64,000 nucleotides of DNA from Palaemon carinicauda. Lineage: Eukaryota > Arthropoda > Malacostraca > Decapoda > Palaemonidae. The position numbers and the translations under genes were made by a program. Of this stretch, positions 29,157-40,372 are shown piece by piece. Where the stretch lies: NCBI RefSeq assembly GCF_036898095.1, contig NC_090729.1, forward strand, positions 62,647,282 through 62,711,281. The letters run 5' to 3'. Each line of letters opens with the position of its first letter. The first letter of the stretch is position 1. The notes below the pieces were generated by a model, which saw only the letters and a list, made by a program, of their open reading frames with translations, did not search any database and had not been told where the DNA came from.

Positions 29157-30546
29157 TTAACATTTATTACCAGTAGGTTTCTTCAGAGGTGGTCTTGTTA
29201 TGTTGGGTTTTACATTTGTGTTTTTATTTGTATTCTTTTTATCTATTTGTTGAGGTGGATGGTGGATCTCAACTTGAATTTCTGATTTATTCAGTTCATC
29301 TTCTGGTTCATTAGAAACATCAACAGACAAAACATCAAATTTATTTGATGTCATAACCTTAACGTTTCTAATGGAGGGTGGAGAGAGAGATGGAGGTCTC
29401 TCTCTTTTACGATTAATAGATGGTGGGATTCGAGGTTTTTGCACCTTTCCCACAACAGGTGCATCAGGTAAGTTAGTCTTAAGTGGAACCTCCATCAGAT
29501 CAGGCAAGGACATGGCCTGAGAGAGGTTTGTATTATTTTTTGTAATGGCGGCTGAAGGCTGTACAGCAATGGGCAATGACCTAGTGTTAATACACCGTAG
29601 TAAAGCCTCAGGAGGTAATATGGCTACCTTGTTATTTGACATTTTGTCAGATAGTATACTTTTTTCTGAGCTATTGGCAGCGCTAGGTTGGTTTGATTTT
29701 AATGCCTTAGCATATTTATTTGATTTATTTAATAGTCTTTTGGCATGGGTCACACTTATATGTTCTAAGTTTGATTTGTTGAGGGCAGCTTCCTCCAACT
29801 TATATAGCTCGCAGCTCTTGTCTGTGGATTTGTGATTTGAGCTGCAATTTAAACACCTGGCTCCAAGTGCACACTCTCCATGGTAAGATTTGGAGCAAAT
29901 ACCACACATCTTCTCATTTTTGCAAACTTTGGACGGGTGCCCAAATTTAAAACAATTAAAGCATTGCAATGGCTTCTGCTTGAAGGGTCTTACTTTAATC
30001 CTTTCGTTCTCGATAATAATTTGAAAAGGTACATCAGCATCCTGGAACGTAAGGATTATCATTGATGTACCTGGGACTTTATGAACTTTCCATACATTTA
30101 ATGGACACATGGCCAGTATCTCCTCCTCTGTAAAATCATATAGATCTCTGTTAAAAACTACGCCCCTTCCGTAGCTAAAATTTAAGTGGGGTTTGACATC
30201 TAACTTAATGTCATCATTACTTATTTTCATATTGGACAATATTACCGACTGTGTACTGGATTTGGCATGGATAAGGAAACTATTTTTTCCGAAACGAGAT
30301 ATATCGCCTGGTGCAATAGTTCCTACTTTTTTTCTGAATCAATTTGCATATTTTAAAATAAATCCCTGTAACCCCCTTTGATTCAGCTATAAGCCACATC
30401 GGTGGTTTTGGATTTCTCTGGGAGGGCATAACCAAATCTGCGTCTTTTTCCAACCAATCGGCAGGCCTATACACATCCAAATCTTTTGGTACCTTATCGC
30501 AGAGAGCAGCCGCGACATTCAAGTTATTAATTTTAATATTATTCAA
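29157..30546 (-). pseudogene. LINE ORF1 (CCHC nucleic-acid-binding protein)
   Basis: ORF1 proteins of I-like LINEs bind the element RNA. The main frame (30300-29157) reads SRFGKNSFLIHAKSS, then NVWKVHKVPGTSMIILTF and a run of zinc knuckles: CFNCFKFGHPSKVC, CGICSKSYHGEC and CLNCSSNHKSTDKSC. A Ser/Pro-rich and Lys-rich tail follows. The N-terminal part (30546-30330) lies in another frame, MNNIKINNLNVAAAL to KICKLIQKK. The two frames meet at a run of seven A residues on the sense strand (30327-30333), where a single-base change suffices to join them. ORF2 begins about 70 bp downstream. Confidence 0.82.
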
Positions 30547-30719
30547 GTTACTTATTGCACTAAATGCTTCGTCATAACTACTATAAGATATCCATGAATC
30601 CTAAGTTTCAGCTTCAAGTTTCATCCTTATTTCTTTTATGCATCCATAGCATTCAAATGCTTTACATAGATCATCATAATTTGTCTCTATTGAAATTTGT
30701 GTAACGTGGAGGATTCAAA

Positions 30720-31697
30720 GTTTCCTCGTGTTACCCAAATTACTTGATTTAGAAATATCAGTAAAATGGTCCTTTCCCGTTCCGAGGTCATCAACAGAGC
30801 TTTCCCTTATCACATTAGCAGAGGTCGTCAACAGTGCCGGGGGAGAGTCAGCGTATCCAGGGGATGGGGGTTCGTTCCTTAAAGAATCCCTTAGACGAAA
30901 GAGAGAGAAAAGGGTAAGTTTGATGTACCTGCTCGAGAATGTTAGGCCATCACACGTCGGAAAGGAAATTTGCACTCTCCACTATTGGCACAATGAGAGT
31001 ATACTTCCCAGATGGTCCACTCCATACCCTACCCGAAGGATAGCATCAAAACAGATATACAGGCACAGGTGTAAGCTGAACCCGCCTGTTAGGACTGAGA
31101 CCAAGAAATTATGGAATCATCCTCCCCATATCTATAATGACGGGCTTCCGGCCAAAATCCGAGAGTCCTACCCCAAGCATTGGATCCCCCTGGATTCCGA
31201 AGACCCTACACTTGAGAATAGTTCCGCCAAAAAGGTCCAAACCATCTTCGGGATGGCTGAAATCATCCAATACTCTCACATATAGCTTTGAATGCAAACA
31301 CCTCCCAACCGTGATACCTCCTCCCACTCATCAAAGCAGGCAGCAATAAAGGATGTATGAACATCCCCGCCGGGGCTACAATGGATGTAAAAACATCCAA
31401 GCCATAGGAGAAAAAAAAATTAATAAATATATATGTACATAATATATACACACATATAGAGGGAAATCTTTCTCATAGAGTTTGGAAAGCAAGACTAAAG
31501 AAAGTTTATGAAATTAGGATAAGGTCGAAATAATATTGAGAAAAAGAAAAAGGTGAAAGAGAGAAATTTAGATTCGAACTGGGGGAGCAATTTCCCCAAG
31601 TTCGAGAGCCCTCTTGCCCGTCACCAAGTTTCAGCACGGGAATGAAATGCCGTGCTGAAGCTCAATGACTTCATCAAGGCATTCTCTCATTAAGAGG
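30720..31697 (-). other. LINE 5' region
   Basis: About 1 kb between ORF1 and the 5' target duplication. It contains minus-strand frames of 60-86 codons that may be decayed ORF1 N-terminus (for example 30975-30715, with NEPPSPGYADSPPALL) and a G/C-richer stretch near 31560-31690 with an internal pairing of CAGCACGG and CCGTGCTG. A plus-strand frame of 185 codons across it shows no domain and is treated as chance. Confidence 0.5.
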
Positions 31698-31709
31698 GCA
31701 GTGATGTAA
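31698..31709. repeat. LINE target-site duplication, 5' side
   Basis: GCAGTGATGTAA, identical to 22057-22068. Confidence 0.85.
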
Positions 31710-32585
31710 AGTAAAGTAAAAGTTAAAGATATGGATCTTCACCTTCGATGCAGATAGATTCAATAATAATTCACTCGCTAACAAACTTAATTCAAGTTAC
31801 TTACCCCTTTCAAAATATCGCGCATATTATCCCGAGATCAAATAATCATAATAAACAATCAATTAAATGAGGGAGTAAAAATACAACAAGGTTTAATTAA
31901 CCTTATCTTGATTTGTTATATAAATTTCCATTAAAAGAAATGGACATCTGAACAAACACAAAATGTAACAACAAAAATACAAATTAATAAAAAATATGGT
32001 TGTTTAGACTCGTGATCTTTTGCAATAGTTGATAATCAAAATTCAGACGGACACGTGGCCCGGTGACCCCGAGACTGCTAGTCTTAAAAGTAAAAATTAT
32101 ATACAACAAAAATATACACAATCCCACTGCACACAACCCGAAATATGTAATAGCCAGTTAACCTAAATTAGGTAAAAAATACTCCAACCTAAAAAATGGG
32201 GGAATAACTAAATGGCCATGTATTGGTACCTGCACATCTTGGAATACTGTCCTTATCCTCAAATGGCTGTTGACCGTGGTTTCACACTTTGCACTCTTGA
32301 CTGGCTCACCCCTTTAATGCTCACTTTTGGCAAATAGTGTTTATCAGGCTCGTGTTCTTCCGTTTCTCCAGCTGACAGGACTCCTGTGTGGTATACTCCT
32401 GTGTGGGTAGAATTTTGGGAAGGGGTGGGGTGAGCCAGAGGTGCACAGGTTCACTGGGTGGTCAGCCAGTCGACACTATGGCTTTTGAACGAATGGGCTG
32501 ATGATAGGGTTGAGAGGGCTCACCTGGCTTCACCTTTCAAGACAGGTGAGAGTCATGATGCACTAGGTAAAGGGTGAATATCAAC
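31698..32585 (-). repeat. LTR-Y fragment, right part
   Basis: Continues the LTR broken at 22068, matching 54171-55065 and 59229-60120: GTAAAGTAA, GATCTT-ACCTTCGA, AAATGAGGGAG, GACACGTGGCCC-GTGACCC, GGCTCACC and CACCTGGCTTCACCTTTC blocks. It ends abruptly in RT sequence at about 32585, far short of the expected LTR end, so part of LTR and interior was deleted. Confidence 0.88.
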
Positions 32586-32873
32586 CTAGAGGTGTGTGTT
32601 GATTTTACGGTAATCGATGCACATCCTTTGAGTGTGATCGGGTTTCCTTACAAGAACAATAGGGCTTAACCATGCTGCATTAGATGGTTCTATTACCCCT
32701 CTTTCTTCCATATCCTCTAACATGGTGGAAATAAAAGTTTTGGCTTTTTCAGGGTATCGATACATGGAAGACCTAACTGGATGTGGATCACTTACTGCAA
32801 TATGAGCTTGAACATCATTAAATTTTTCCAATTCTTTTTCTTTAATAAATATGGAGTGATTTGCAACTAACAT
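32586..32873 (-). pseudogene. gypsy reverse transcriptase, N-terminal fragment
   Basis: Reads AHIAVSDPHPVRSSMYRYP, then MLEDMEERGVIEPSNAAWLSP and IVLVRKPDHTQRMCIDYRKIN, the start of the gypsy RT domain including the W-SP-VLV-K and R-C-DYR-LN blocks. Translation stops two codons into LTR-Y-derived sequence. The catalytic YxDD region is not present. Confidence 0.85.
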
Positions 32874-32888
32874 GTCACCTAATTCTGC

Positions 32889-33719
32889 CTATTGATCAGC
32901 ATTAAGATGGGAATTATCTTGTTGAGAAAACAAATATTTAATCTTTTCGTCTCTAGTATTTCCTGACAGGATGCTAACATCAACACCTGGAGGAACTAAA
33001 TCATCCTGAATTCTAGTTTTCCGGCACTTTGGATCTGGCTGATCAATATCATCTTCATTGATTATCCTATAACAACCTAATAAAGTTCCAATCTTCGCCG
33101 TCATCTTAGCTTTTGTATTATTTACCAATGGTAAAAACACTTCCTGCGCATCATTAACTTTAAGACACAACACAGATGGGGTTTGACTCACCTTAATTTC
33201 AGGTACAAATTCTAACAATGTGTTAGGGGGTTCATCTACAGCTAATGGGTAAATACCAGCAGTAAACTGAGGTAGGATAAGTTTCTTTCTAAGTCTAACC
33301 TGAGCTTTTTGAGGTTCATTAGGTTGAAGTACCTTAATCTGCCTGACCCTTTTGTTAGATGGTCTGGGTCTCAAATGTCTTACCGGATAAATAAATCTAT
33401 CCCAAACAATTATTTTCTTTGCATCATCCCATATCATTGGTGCAGACCTAATCAAATCTGCTCCTAACAATACATCTGTGTCCAAATAACCATCTGGCAC
33501 TACAGAAAATAAATGAGTAACCACCCTGGAACCAATGTGAATGTCCAAATACACCATACCAAGAACAGGGAGAACATGCTGAGTTACTCCAGTAAGTTGT
33601 GAGATATTCCTCATTTGATTACAAAGTAAACCTACACTTTCTATAAGCCTCTTCTGTGCTACACATACTTCACTACCAATATCAATTAAGGCATGGCACA
33701 TTACATGATTTGTCATCAA
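32889..33719 (-). pseudogene. gypsy aspartic protease region
   Basis: A 276-codon frame with CHALIDIGSEVCVAQKRLIE, where the usual D-T/S-G triad is D-I-G, so the catalytic loop is altered. It is followed by LPVLGMVYLDIHIG and DTDVLLGADLIRSAPMI, the standard protease C-terminal block. The remainder links to RT (KVSQTPSVLCLKVNDAQEVFL and so on). The frame is otherwise open. Protease would cleave the gag-pol polyprotein. Confidence 0.82.
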
Positions 33720-33752
33720 ATTGATAGAAGGAGACCTATTACTGGCCGTTAG

Positions 33753-34984
33753 TCACTCATTTCGGACAGGACCTGGGCACTTTGCTGAACCTCTTTTACA
33801 ACTTGGTCTGTGGCAATCAAAACAAACACCTCTTGGAGGATTATGTGGACATTCAGAAAGCTTGTGATCTCTAACCTTACAGTAAGCACAATACTGATTA
33901 TTTCCCTTTTTCTTACCTAATCTCTTTAATTGGTTGGACAAGTCACTAACCTGCTTCTCCAGATCCTCCAAATTTGATGTGGTTTATGCACTTCTATTTA
34001 CTGCACGTGTTGGAAGGGAATTGGCATTATTAACAGGTAAAACTCTACGTTGGGTAACGGTTCCACTTATTATAGCTAAATGATTCTCATACTCAACTAG
34101 TTCAATGAATCTTTCCAAAGGTATCCCATCATCGAGGAAATCGTTGAGTCGTTCTTAGGATCTACCGTCAAGTCCACTATACATACAACTTCCTTTTCAC
34201 AAGATTGTCAGCTTTCGGCAGGGTATACTTAGGGAATTTCAATGCAAAGCCAGATAATTTACATTTCATTTTGTTAACAAATGTTGTGGGGGCTTCATCT
34301 ACACTGTACCTTCCATCTCTATTTCCTGCTAAGACTAAGTAATATTAACTGAACAAGCAAAGTGGTAATTCAGAAAGTCCTTAATTTGACTCCAAGATAT
34401 GTTATTTCCCCTTTTGGCAATTTCAGCTTTTATTAGCATTGCTATTTCTTGATCCACTCTGGTAATTGCTACTTGGATCCTATCCATGTCTGCGGAAACA
34501 CAGAACTCTACTTGACAAAAAAGCTTAGCCAGTGTATTATCAGTTCCAATACCTTGCAAATCTGACAATTTCAACATCAAAATATCCTTGGGTTTTAAGC
34601 AAAATCCCTTAGACTGATTATCAATAGGGTTATGCACATTACCTACCCAAATAACTGGGTTATTAATGGTGTTACTACTCTAAACTGGATCATTAGGCCC
34701 TACTAGCTGTGTACTAGTTGGCAAATTATGTGTTAATACTGAGGTTGGTGTTATGTCCGCTCTGTCAACTGTAAAAATGGGTTAATGTCAGATGTGTCAG
34801 CTCTTTTAGAACTTAATGGGGTGGAAGTGACAGGTAAAGCATTTGACAAACTAAATATGTCTCTTTTCATGTCGATAAGTTGTTCACACATTTGTTGCAT
34901 TTGACTACTTTGGTTATCCATGGCAGATAAGAGACTATCACATAAATCTTCTGTTTCAACCTCACCTTCCATTTTCTGAGCCAT
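33753..34984 (-). pseudogene. gypsy gag with zinc knuckle, broken
   Basis: Starts at MAQKMEGEVETEDLC (34984) with a short coiled-coil-like MDNQSSQMQQMCEQLIDMKR. It shifts frame near 34760, has a stop near 34680, and continues as KPKDILMLKLSDLQGIG, then ISWSQIKDFLNYHFACS. A further frameshifted part reads NRDGRYSVDEAPTTFVNK. A zinc-finger end (33971-33753) follows, with CAYCKVRDHKLSEC and CFDCHRPSCKRGSAKC. At least three lesions. Confidence 0.75.
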
Positions 34985-35196
34985 GTTATACAGAAACACA
35001 AGCAAAATAGTCCGCATAGGCTACAATACAAAACAAAAATAGACTGATAGGACAGTACCTTAGGGTAGGATGATATAGACCTAATCACCCTAGGTTAGGC
35101 TATCATATATATAAAAAATAAATGCAGTCCTAATGGTTTCGTGGCTACTTTAGGACGTAGGGATGGATATATTAATCTATATAAGAGAAATACATC

Positions 35197-35212
35197 CCGC
35201 CACCGTCACCAT
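35197..35212 (-). promoter_or_regulatory. Possible primer-binding site of the gypsy remnant
   Basis: On the minus strand TGGTGACGGTGGCGGG follows an LTR-like end (TCATGACA) by two bases and begins TGG, as primer-binding sites do. The matching tRNA was not recognised, so this is tentative. Confidence 0.35.
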
Positions 35213-35213
35213 A

Positions 35214-35731
35214 TGTCATGACTTTCCACACACATGACTTTTTTTGGGCTGAAGCCATGTCGTCCTGATGGAAGATTCCTGTAGACAGCTTTCTAAGGGA
35301 TATCTGGCTACAGTGATACTCACAGAGAATTGACCATAGGTCTCCATAATTCTAACTCCTGGCGCGAGTATCCTTAAAACTTTTCTTAAGGATATCGCAT
35401 AATATCAGGGGACGTATATCTTGATACGACACATGGCAATCTTCACCCCGAATAGCGTTTTCACTTTGAGGGGGAATAGTGGCGAAATTGAAGGGAAGCA
35501 GTTATCAAGGTTACCCTTCCTCCCCTACTAATACAGAGCTCCAAGATGGCACTCATTCCTATTTCAGTAGCGCTTGCACACGGTGTTCTCCCTGCTTATT
35601 TAGTGTTTTAGATCGCTATGCTCAAGGAATTATTATGCATTCTTCAGCCTCTTCTGCCTCTGGAAAGTTGAGTATTTAATCTTTACAGTGTATAATTTTT
35701 AGCTCCTTTCTCACAATGAGATTAGCATGAT
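35214..35731. other. Probable LTR/flank of the gypsy remnant
   Basis: Begins TGTCATGACTTTCCACACAC and contains the imperfect inverted pair GTCATGACTTTCC/CACATGAC. No coding sequence. It may be the 5' LTR of the minus-strand gypsy remnant, itself broken by piggyBac C. Confidence 0.4.
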
Positions 35732-38545
35732 TTAACCCTGGATAGGTACGGTCCTCGGACACCCCTTTAAGGGTATACTCGGACGCGAACGACCCCGACG
35801 CCAAAAAAAATTCTTGAAAAATCAGTTTTTGCAGTAACCTCCTTTTTTCTTTTGCCAAAAAAAACTTCAATGAATGCTTAAAACAACTGTAAAGATAAAT
35901 ACTACTCATCTGCAGAAAAACTATTTATTATAAATATTTTAAAAAATTAAGTAGAAAAAAAAAAGACCTGACATAAAAATTCATAAAAAAAAAGTTTATA
36001 CATATATACACAAATCCTTTTAGGAATTGATTCTTGAATGTTTAGGACACATCTTGATGTATTTTGGATGAAGTCAGACCCATGGAGGTGAAGATCTGAA
36101 ATGAGAAAAAAAGGGTAACTTTTTTTGGCCAAAAAAAATTGTCCAAATTTCATGAATTTTTTTGGGTACCCAAATGAAATAGGAAGTGGCTAATTTTTTT
36201 AGGGAATAAACATATGTTATCCTAAAATAGAAATATGTAAAAAAATCTTCATTATTTTGTAAATTACATTTATATCAGGGGCCATATCTAAAGGTAATTT
36301 TTTGAGTACTTGGAAATTTCGTAAAAAAATACATATATTTAATATATAATATGATATTTATGCAGGTAAAAATATACCAAAATATCACAAATTCTATAGG
36401 GAACAAGAATATATATAGATAGGGCAGCTTACGCTTCGGATATGTCCACAAAATGGCCGCCAACCACACTGACTCAGACTCCCTAATCTGCCACTTGAAA
36501 TGTAGGAAGGGTATGTCAATTTCAAGGTGTTATTTACTAATCTAATTATTATTGGATATGCATAAAAATTGTATGGTGGGTTGCTGGATAATTGTCGATT
36601 ATTTTACGTTTATAAAATTAAAATTCTGACCCAAAAAAATTTTTTTGAAGGGAAATAAAATCGAAAAAAAAAATGTAAAACAATATTTTAGCTAAAAAAA
36701 TTTGATGATATTCAATCAAAAAAAAAGTAAACAAAATTTTCCGACAAATAAACATCTAGAGGAATCATTACTCTGTGATAGTTCCTTAGTACGTAGTAAT
36801 TTTGAAAGAATTGAGAAAAAACGAAAAAATGGCAATCACCGGAAAATCGAACACATACCTATATATACGCCATATCTGGCTAAAAAAAAGATAGGCATGG
36901 GTAGCCAGATCATCTAAAAACACTTTCCAACACTACAAAAATTTAAGTTTTGCGACACTACTTGCCAATTCCTTACGGTAACATGACTAAGCAAAAAAAT
37001 GCAAAACAAATAAAAAGGGGGACTCGTGGAAAAATGGCCATTCTAATATACGGCATTTCAGAAAAAAAAAATTTCAGCCACGTGCTAGGCAAACCATCAA
37101 GGCATATTTTCCGACAAATAAACATATAAATGAAATATTACTCTGTGATAGTTCCTTAGTACGTAGTAATTTTGAAAGAAATGGGAAAAAACGAAAAAAT
37201 GGCAATCACAGGAAAATCGAACACATACTTATATATATGCCATATCTGGCTAAAAAAAAAATAGGCATGGGTAGCCAGATCATCTAGAAACACTTTCCAA
37301 CACTATAAAAATATAAGTTTTGCGACACTACTTGCCAATTCCTTACGGTAACATGACTAAGCAAAAAAATGCAAAACAAATAAAAAGGGGCTCTCGCGGA
37401 AAAATGCCCAACATTCTAATATACGGCATCTCAGATAAAAAAAAAGACATGCACGTGTTAGCCCAACCATCAAGGCACACTTTCTAACACATAAACATGA
37501 AAAAAAAATCAATAATATACGGCAATTCCTTACTACGTAGTAAATTTTTACAAATATTGAAAAAAAAACAGAAATTGGCAACCGCAGTTAAATACCCAAT
37601 ATACCAATAACTACGTCGTATCTGACAAAAACAAAATCACGCATGGGTAGCCAGATCATCTAGACACACTTTCCAACACTAAAAAAGCAAAAGTTTTACG
37701 ACACTATTTCGCAATATCTTACGGAAAAATGACTTGGCAAAAAAATGAAAAAAAATGAAAAAGGGACACTCGCGGTAAAATGCCCGACATTCTAATATAC
37801 GACATCTCAGATAAAAAAAAAGACATGCACGTGTTAGCCCAACAATCAAGGCACACTTTCTAACACATAAACATGAAAAAAAAAATGAATAATATACGGC
37901 AATTCCTTACTACGTAGTAATTTTTACAAATATTGAAAAAAAAACAGTAATTGGTAACCGCAGTTAAATACCCAATATACCAATAACTACGTCGTATCTG
38001 ACAAAAACAAAGTCATGCATGGGTAGCCAGATCATCTAGACACACTTTCCAACACTAAACAAGCAAAAGTTTTACGACACTATTTGGCAATATCTTACGG
38101 AAAAATGACTTGGCAAAAAAATGAAAAAAAATGAAAAAGGGGCACTCGCGGTAAAATGGTCCTCGTGGTGATGAACGACATTTTAACTAAAAAAAAAAAC
38201 ATGCACATGGTAGCCAAACAATCCACCAAGACTTTCCACAACTGATAACCTATACAAGTTGCACCATTCTACGACAATTTCATAATACGTAATAACTTTG
38301 ATAATTATGCAAACTACCTCAGAAGGGTAAACTCGGACGCGAACGACCCCGATGCGTCTCAGAAATCGGGGAAGGAGTACAGCTACAGCAATGCACATCT
38401 GGACACTACTAGAGCGTGTAGGGGAGACACCTCCTGCAGGTCGATCACCCACAAATTCAGTCACAGGGGTGAGTCACGTGAGAAAAACCTGTTTTTTTTT
38501 GACGCTCGGGGTCGCAAACGACCCACCGTACCTATCCAGGGTTAA
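35732..38545. mobile_element. Non-autonomous piggyBac element (copy C)
   Basis: Element 35736-38541 (2806 bp) between TTAA at 35732-35735 and 38542-38545. It has the best-preserved ends: the left CCCTGGATAGGTACGGTC and the complement of the right CCCTGGATAGGTACGGTG agree over 17 bp. The internal deletion joint ATTTTC at 36736-36741 is identical to that of copy B. Array anchors occur at 36899, 37269, 37645 and 38021. Near the right end, GGGGTCGCAAACGACCC forms a short hairpin. No transposase sequence remains. Confidence 0.94.
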
Positions 38546-38949
38546 TGTGTTTATTGAAGCATAGTCGGTCACCAGAAGCACTATTTTGGGTGCTGTCGTT
38601 CGTCATACGTGCTTTATTTAGTCAGCAGAATGACATTCCCGGTATTTAGCTTTAATAAATCATAGCTATTTAGGCAAAATTATACTAGTGAAGATAAGAT
38701 CAGGCAAATAATTTTTCTCTTCCAAAATGTGCCGATCGTTTGCATTAGAGTCTCGGTGATATGGGTAGCCGAGATCACGCCCCGCGCTAGCCTAACCTAG
38801 CCTATGCGCTTCAGTATACTTTCATACATAATCCCCGTTTACCCCTGCATATCGCTTTATCAATTCAACAAGAGATAGTATATCTCTTAAAATTAATTAT
38901 ATAATCTGATACTCGTCTCCTTCAGAGATTTAAGGGTAAACCCTTCTTC
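38546..38949. other. No recognisable feature
   Basis: Sequence between piggyBac C and the DIRS element. The first part continues the sequence broken at 35731; nothing could be identified. Confidence 0.4.
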
Positions 38950-40372
38950 CCTCTGAGTGCCGCTAAGCGACAACCCTATCTTGGTCTCGCCATAGAGTAG
39001 TTCACTCCGGCTTGACTAGGCTAGTATTCCTGTCATCCCCCCTTGCCGGTGAGTATCCCAGCTTGGTTTTACAACAGTAACTCAGAGTATTCAGTCTTTA
39101 TGCCGGCAGGGTTACAGTTATAGGCATAGGAAGCTTAGTTTGCCTAGTCCGCATCTAAAGTGGTAGTACAATGCCACCACCTTCTCTCCTGCGGTCTAGA
39201 AGACAAGTCTTGTTTCGGCAGACCCTAGGCTGAAGAATCGACATTCTCCTATCCACAAGGATGGGGCTGATATTGAAACAAGTTTTCACCTGTGTTTGGA
39301 AATGGCGGCAATCCTGCCGCTTTCTGCTGGAAAAACATACAAGACCCTTTCCCTGCCCCTCTCTGTCCTTTAGCGATAGACTAGCCATCGCATGTCTGTG
39401 GCCGGTGTCATACAATCTCCCCGCTTGCCGGATAGAACGTGATGCCGGCAGGGCTCCTACATAGGCGGCTTGATAGACATTCCGACCTTCCCCTACGGAC
39501 GCAAGGCTCCGGGAAAGGTTATGCTGGCTATGACACCTGCCGGTTGGAGACCCTTTTGTCTTTGAGTGTTCTTCAGTCCTCCCTTGGACTGCCATCCACA
39601 TCCCTGAAACCAGCAGTAGAAGGCAACAGATCTAGTGGGTGGATGGAAGCTAGAATGATTTATTCCCCCCTTCCATTTGAACCCTCATTCTGGAGGAAGG
39701 CAGTAGGAATAATAATACCTACACCCTTACTTTTGTGCTAAACTACACTAATAAGGTAGCCCTTCGCTCCATGCTTTCTCTCTCTCTGTCGGCTAGTGCC
39801 GTCAGGTATGCTGCCGGCTGGATCGGTGCCGCCAGGTACTAGCCTAGCCGGCAACATGCCGGTTGAACTACAGTATATACTTATACAGTAGCCAGTATTT
39901 CTGCAGTATAGTACATACTGCAGGCAGAAAACTAATATATATTATACAGTAGTTTATTTTCCAAATACCCTGTGTATCCTTTCACAGTCTATTGTTGAGA
40001 CCAATCTTATATTGAAGAGAAGTATTCCTTCAATACACTGATGAAAGTCATCAGATCATAATTAACCCACTACATTAATACTTTTGTGAAAGGGTTAGTG
40101 CCAGTATACACTAATTCTAACACTAGAGGTTAGAACCCTTCTCCTTTAATTTTCCTATAATAAGGAAATTCTAATAATAATATTTGGGAGGTCACAGCAA
40201 TTGGCTGGAAAGGAAACACAAGTATGTGTCTTTCTTATTTTCTTCCTAGTTTACTATCCGAAGCTTTAATGGTTAAGATACCAAAACATGTATCACATGA
40301 AAAGTATTTATCAAGTGTGATAAATTACCGCATACTTATTTCAATTTCCTTTCTTTACAGAAGGAGCAGAAA

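Larger units (their letters stand above)
22069..31697 (-). mobile_element. Full-length I/Nimb-like LINE with RNase H, interrupted by piggyBac B
   Basis: Minus-strand non-LTR retrotransposon, about 6.45 kb once the piggyBac insertion is subtracted. Order: 5' UTR, ORF1 with CCHC knuckles, ORF2 with APE endonuclease, RT and RNase H, then a 3' tail of TCATTCATTCATT type at 22069-22081. A 12-bp duplication GCAGTGATGTAA flanks both ends, so both ends are probably complete. The tail type plus RNase H plus zinc-knuckle ORF1 suggests the I/Nimb group. Several frameshifts and a nonsense codon inactivate it. Confidence 0.88.
32586..35213 (-). mobile_element. Ty3/gypsy interior remnant (gag-protease-RT start)
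   Basis: On the minus strand gag, zinc knuckle, protease and the first part of RT follow in order, then jump straight into LTR-Y sequence. The rest of RT, RNase H and integrase are lost. A possible primer-binding site and LTR edge lie near 35197-35214. Association with LTR-Y is by adjacency; whether both come from one element is unproven. Confidence 0.75.

Noticed and set aside
30728..31285. 185-codon plus-strand frame in the LINE 5' region
   Set aside because: No domain is recognisable, and it lies opposite the LINE leader/ORF1 start.
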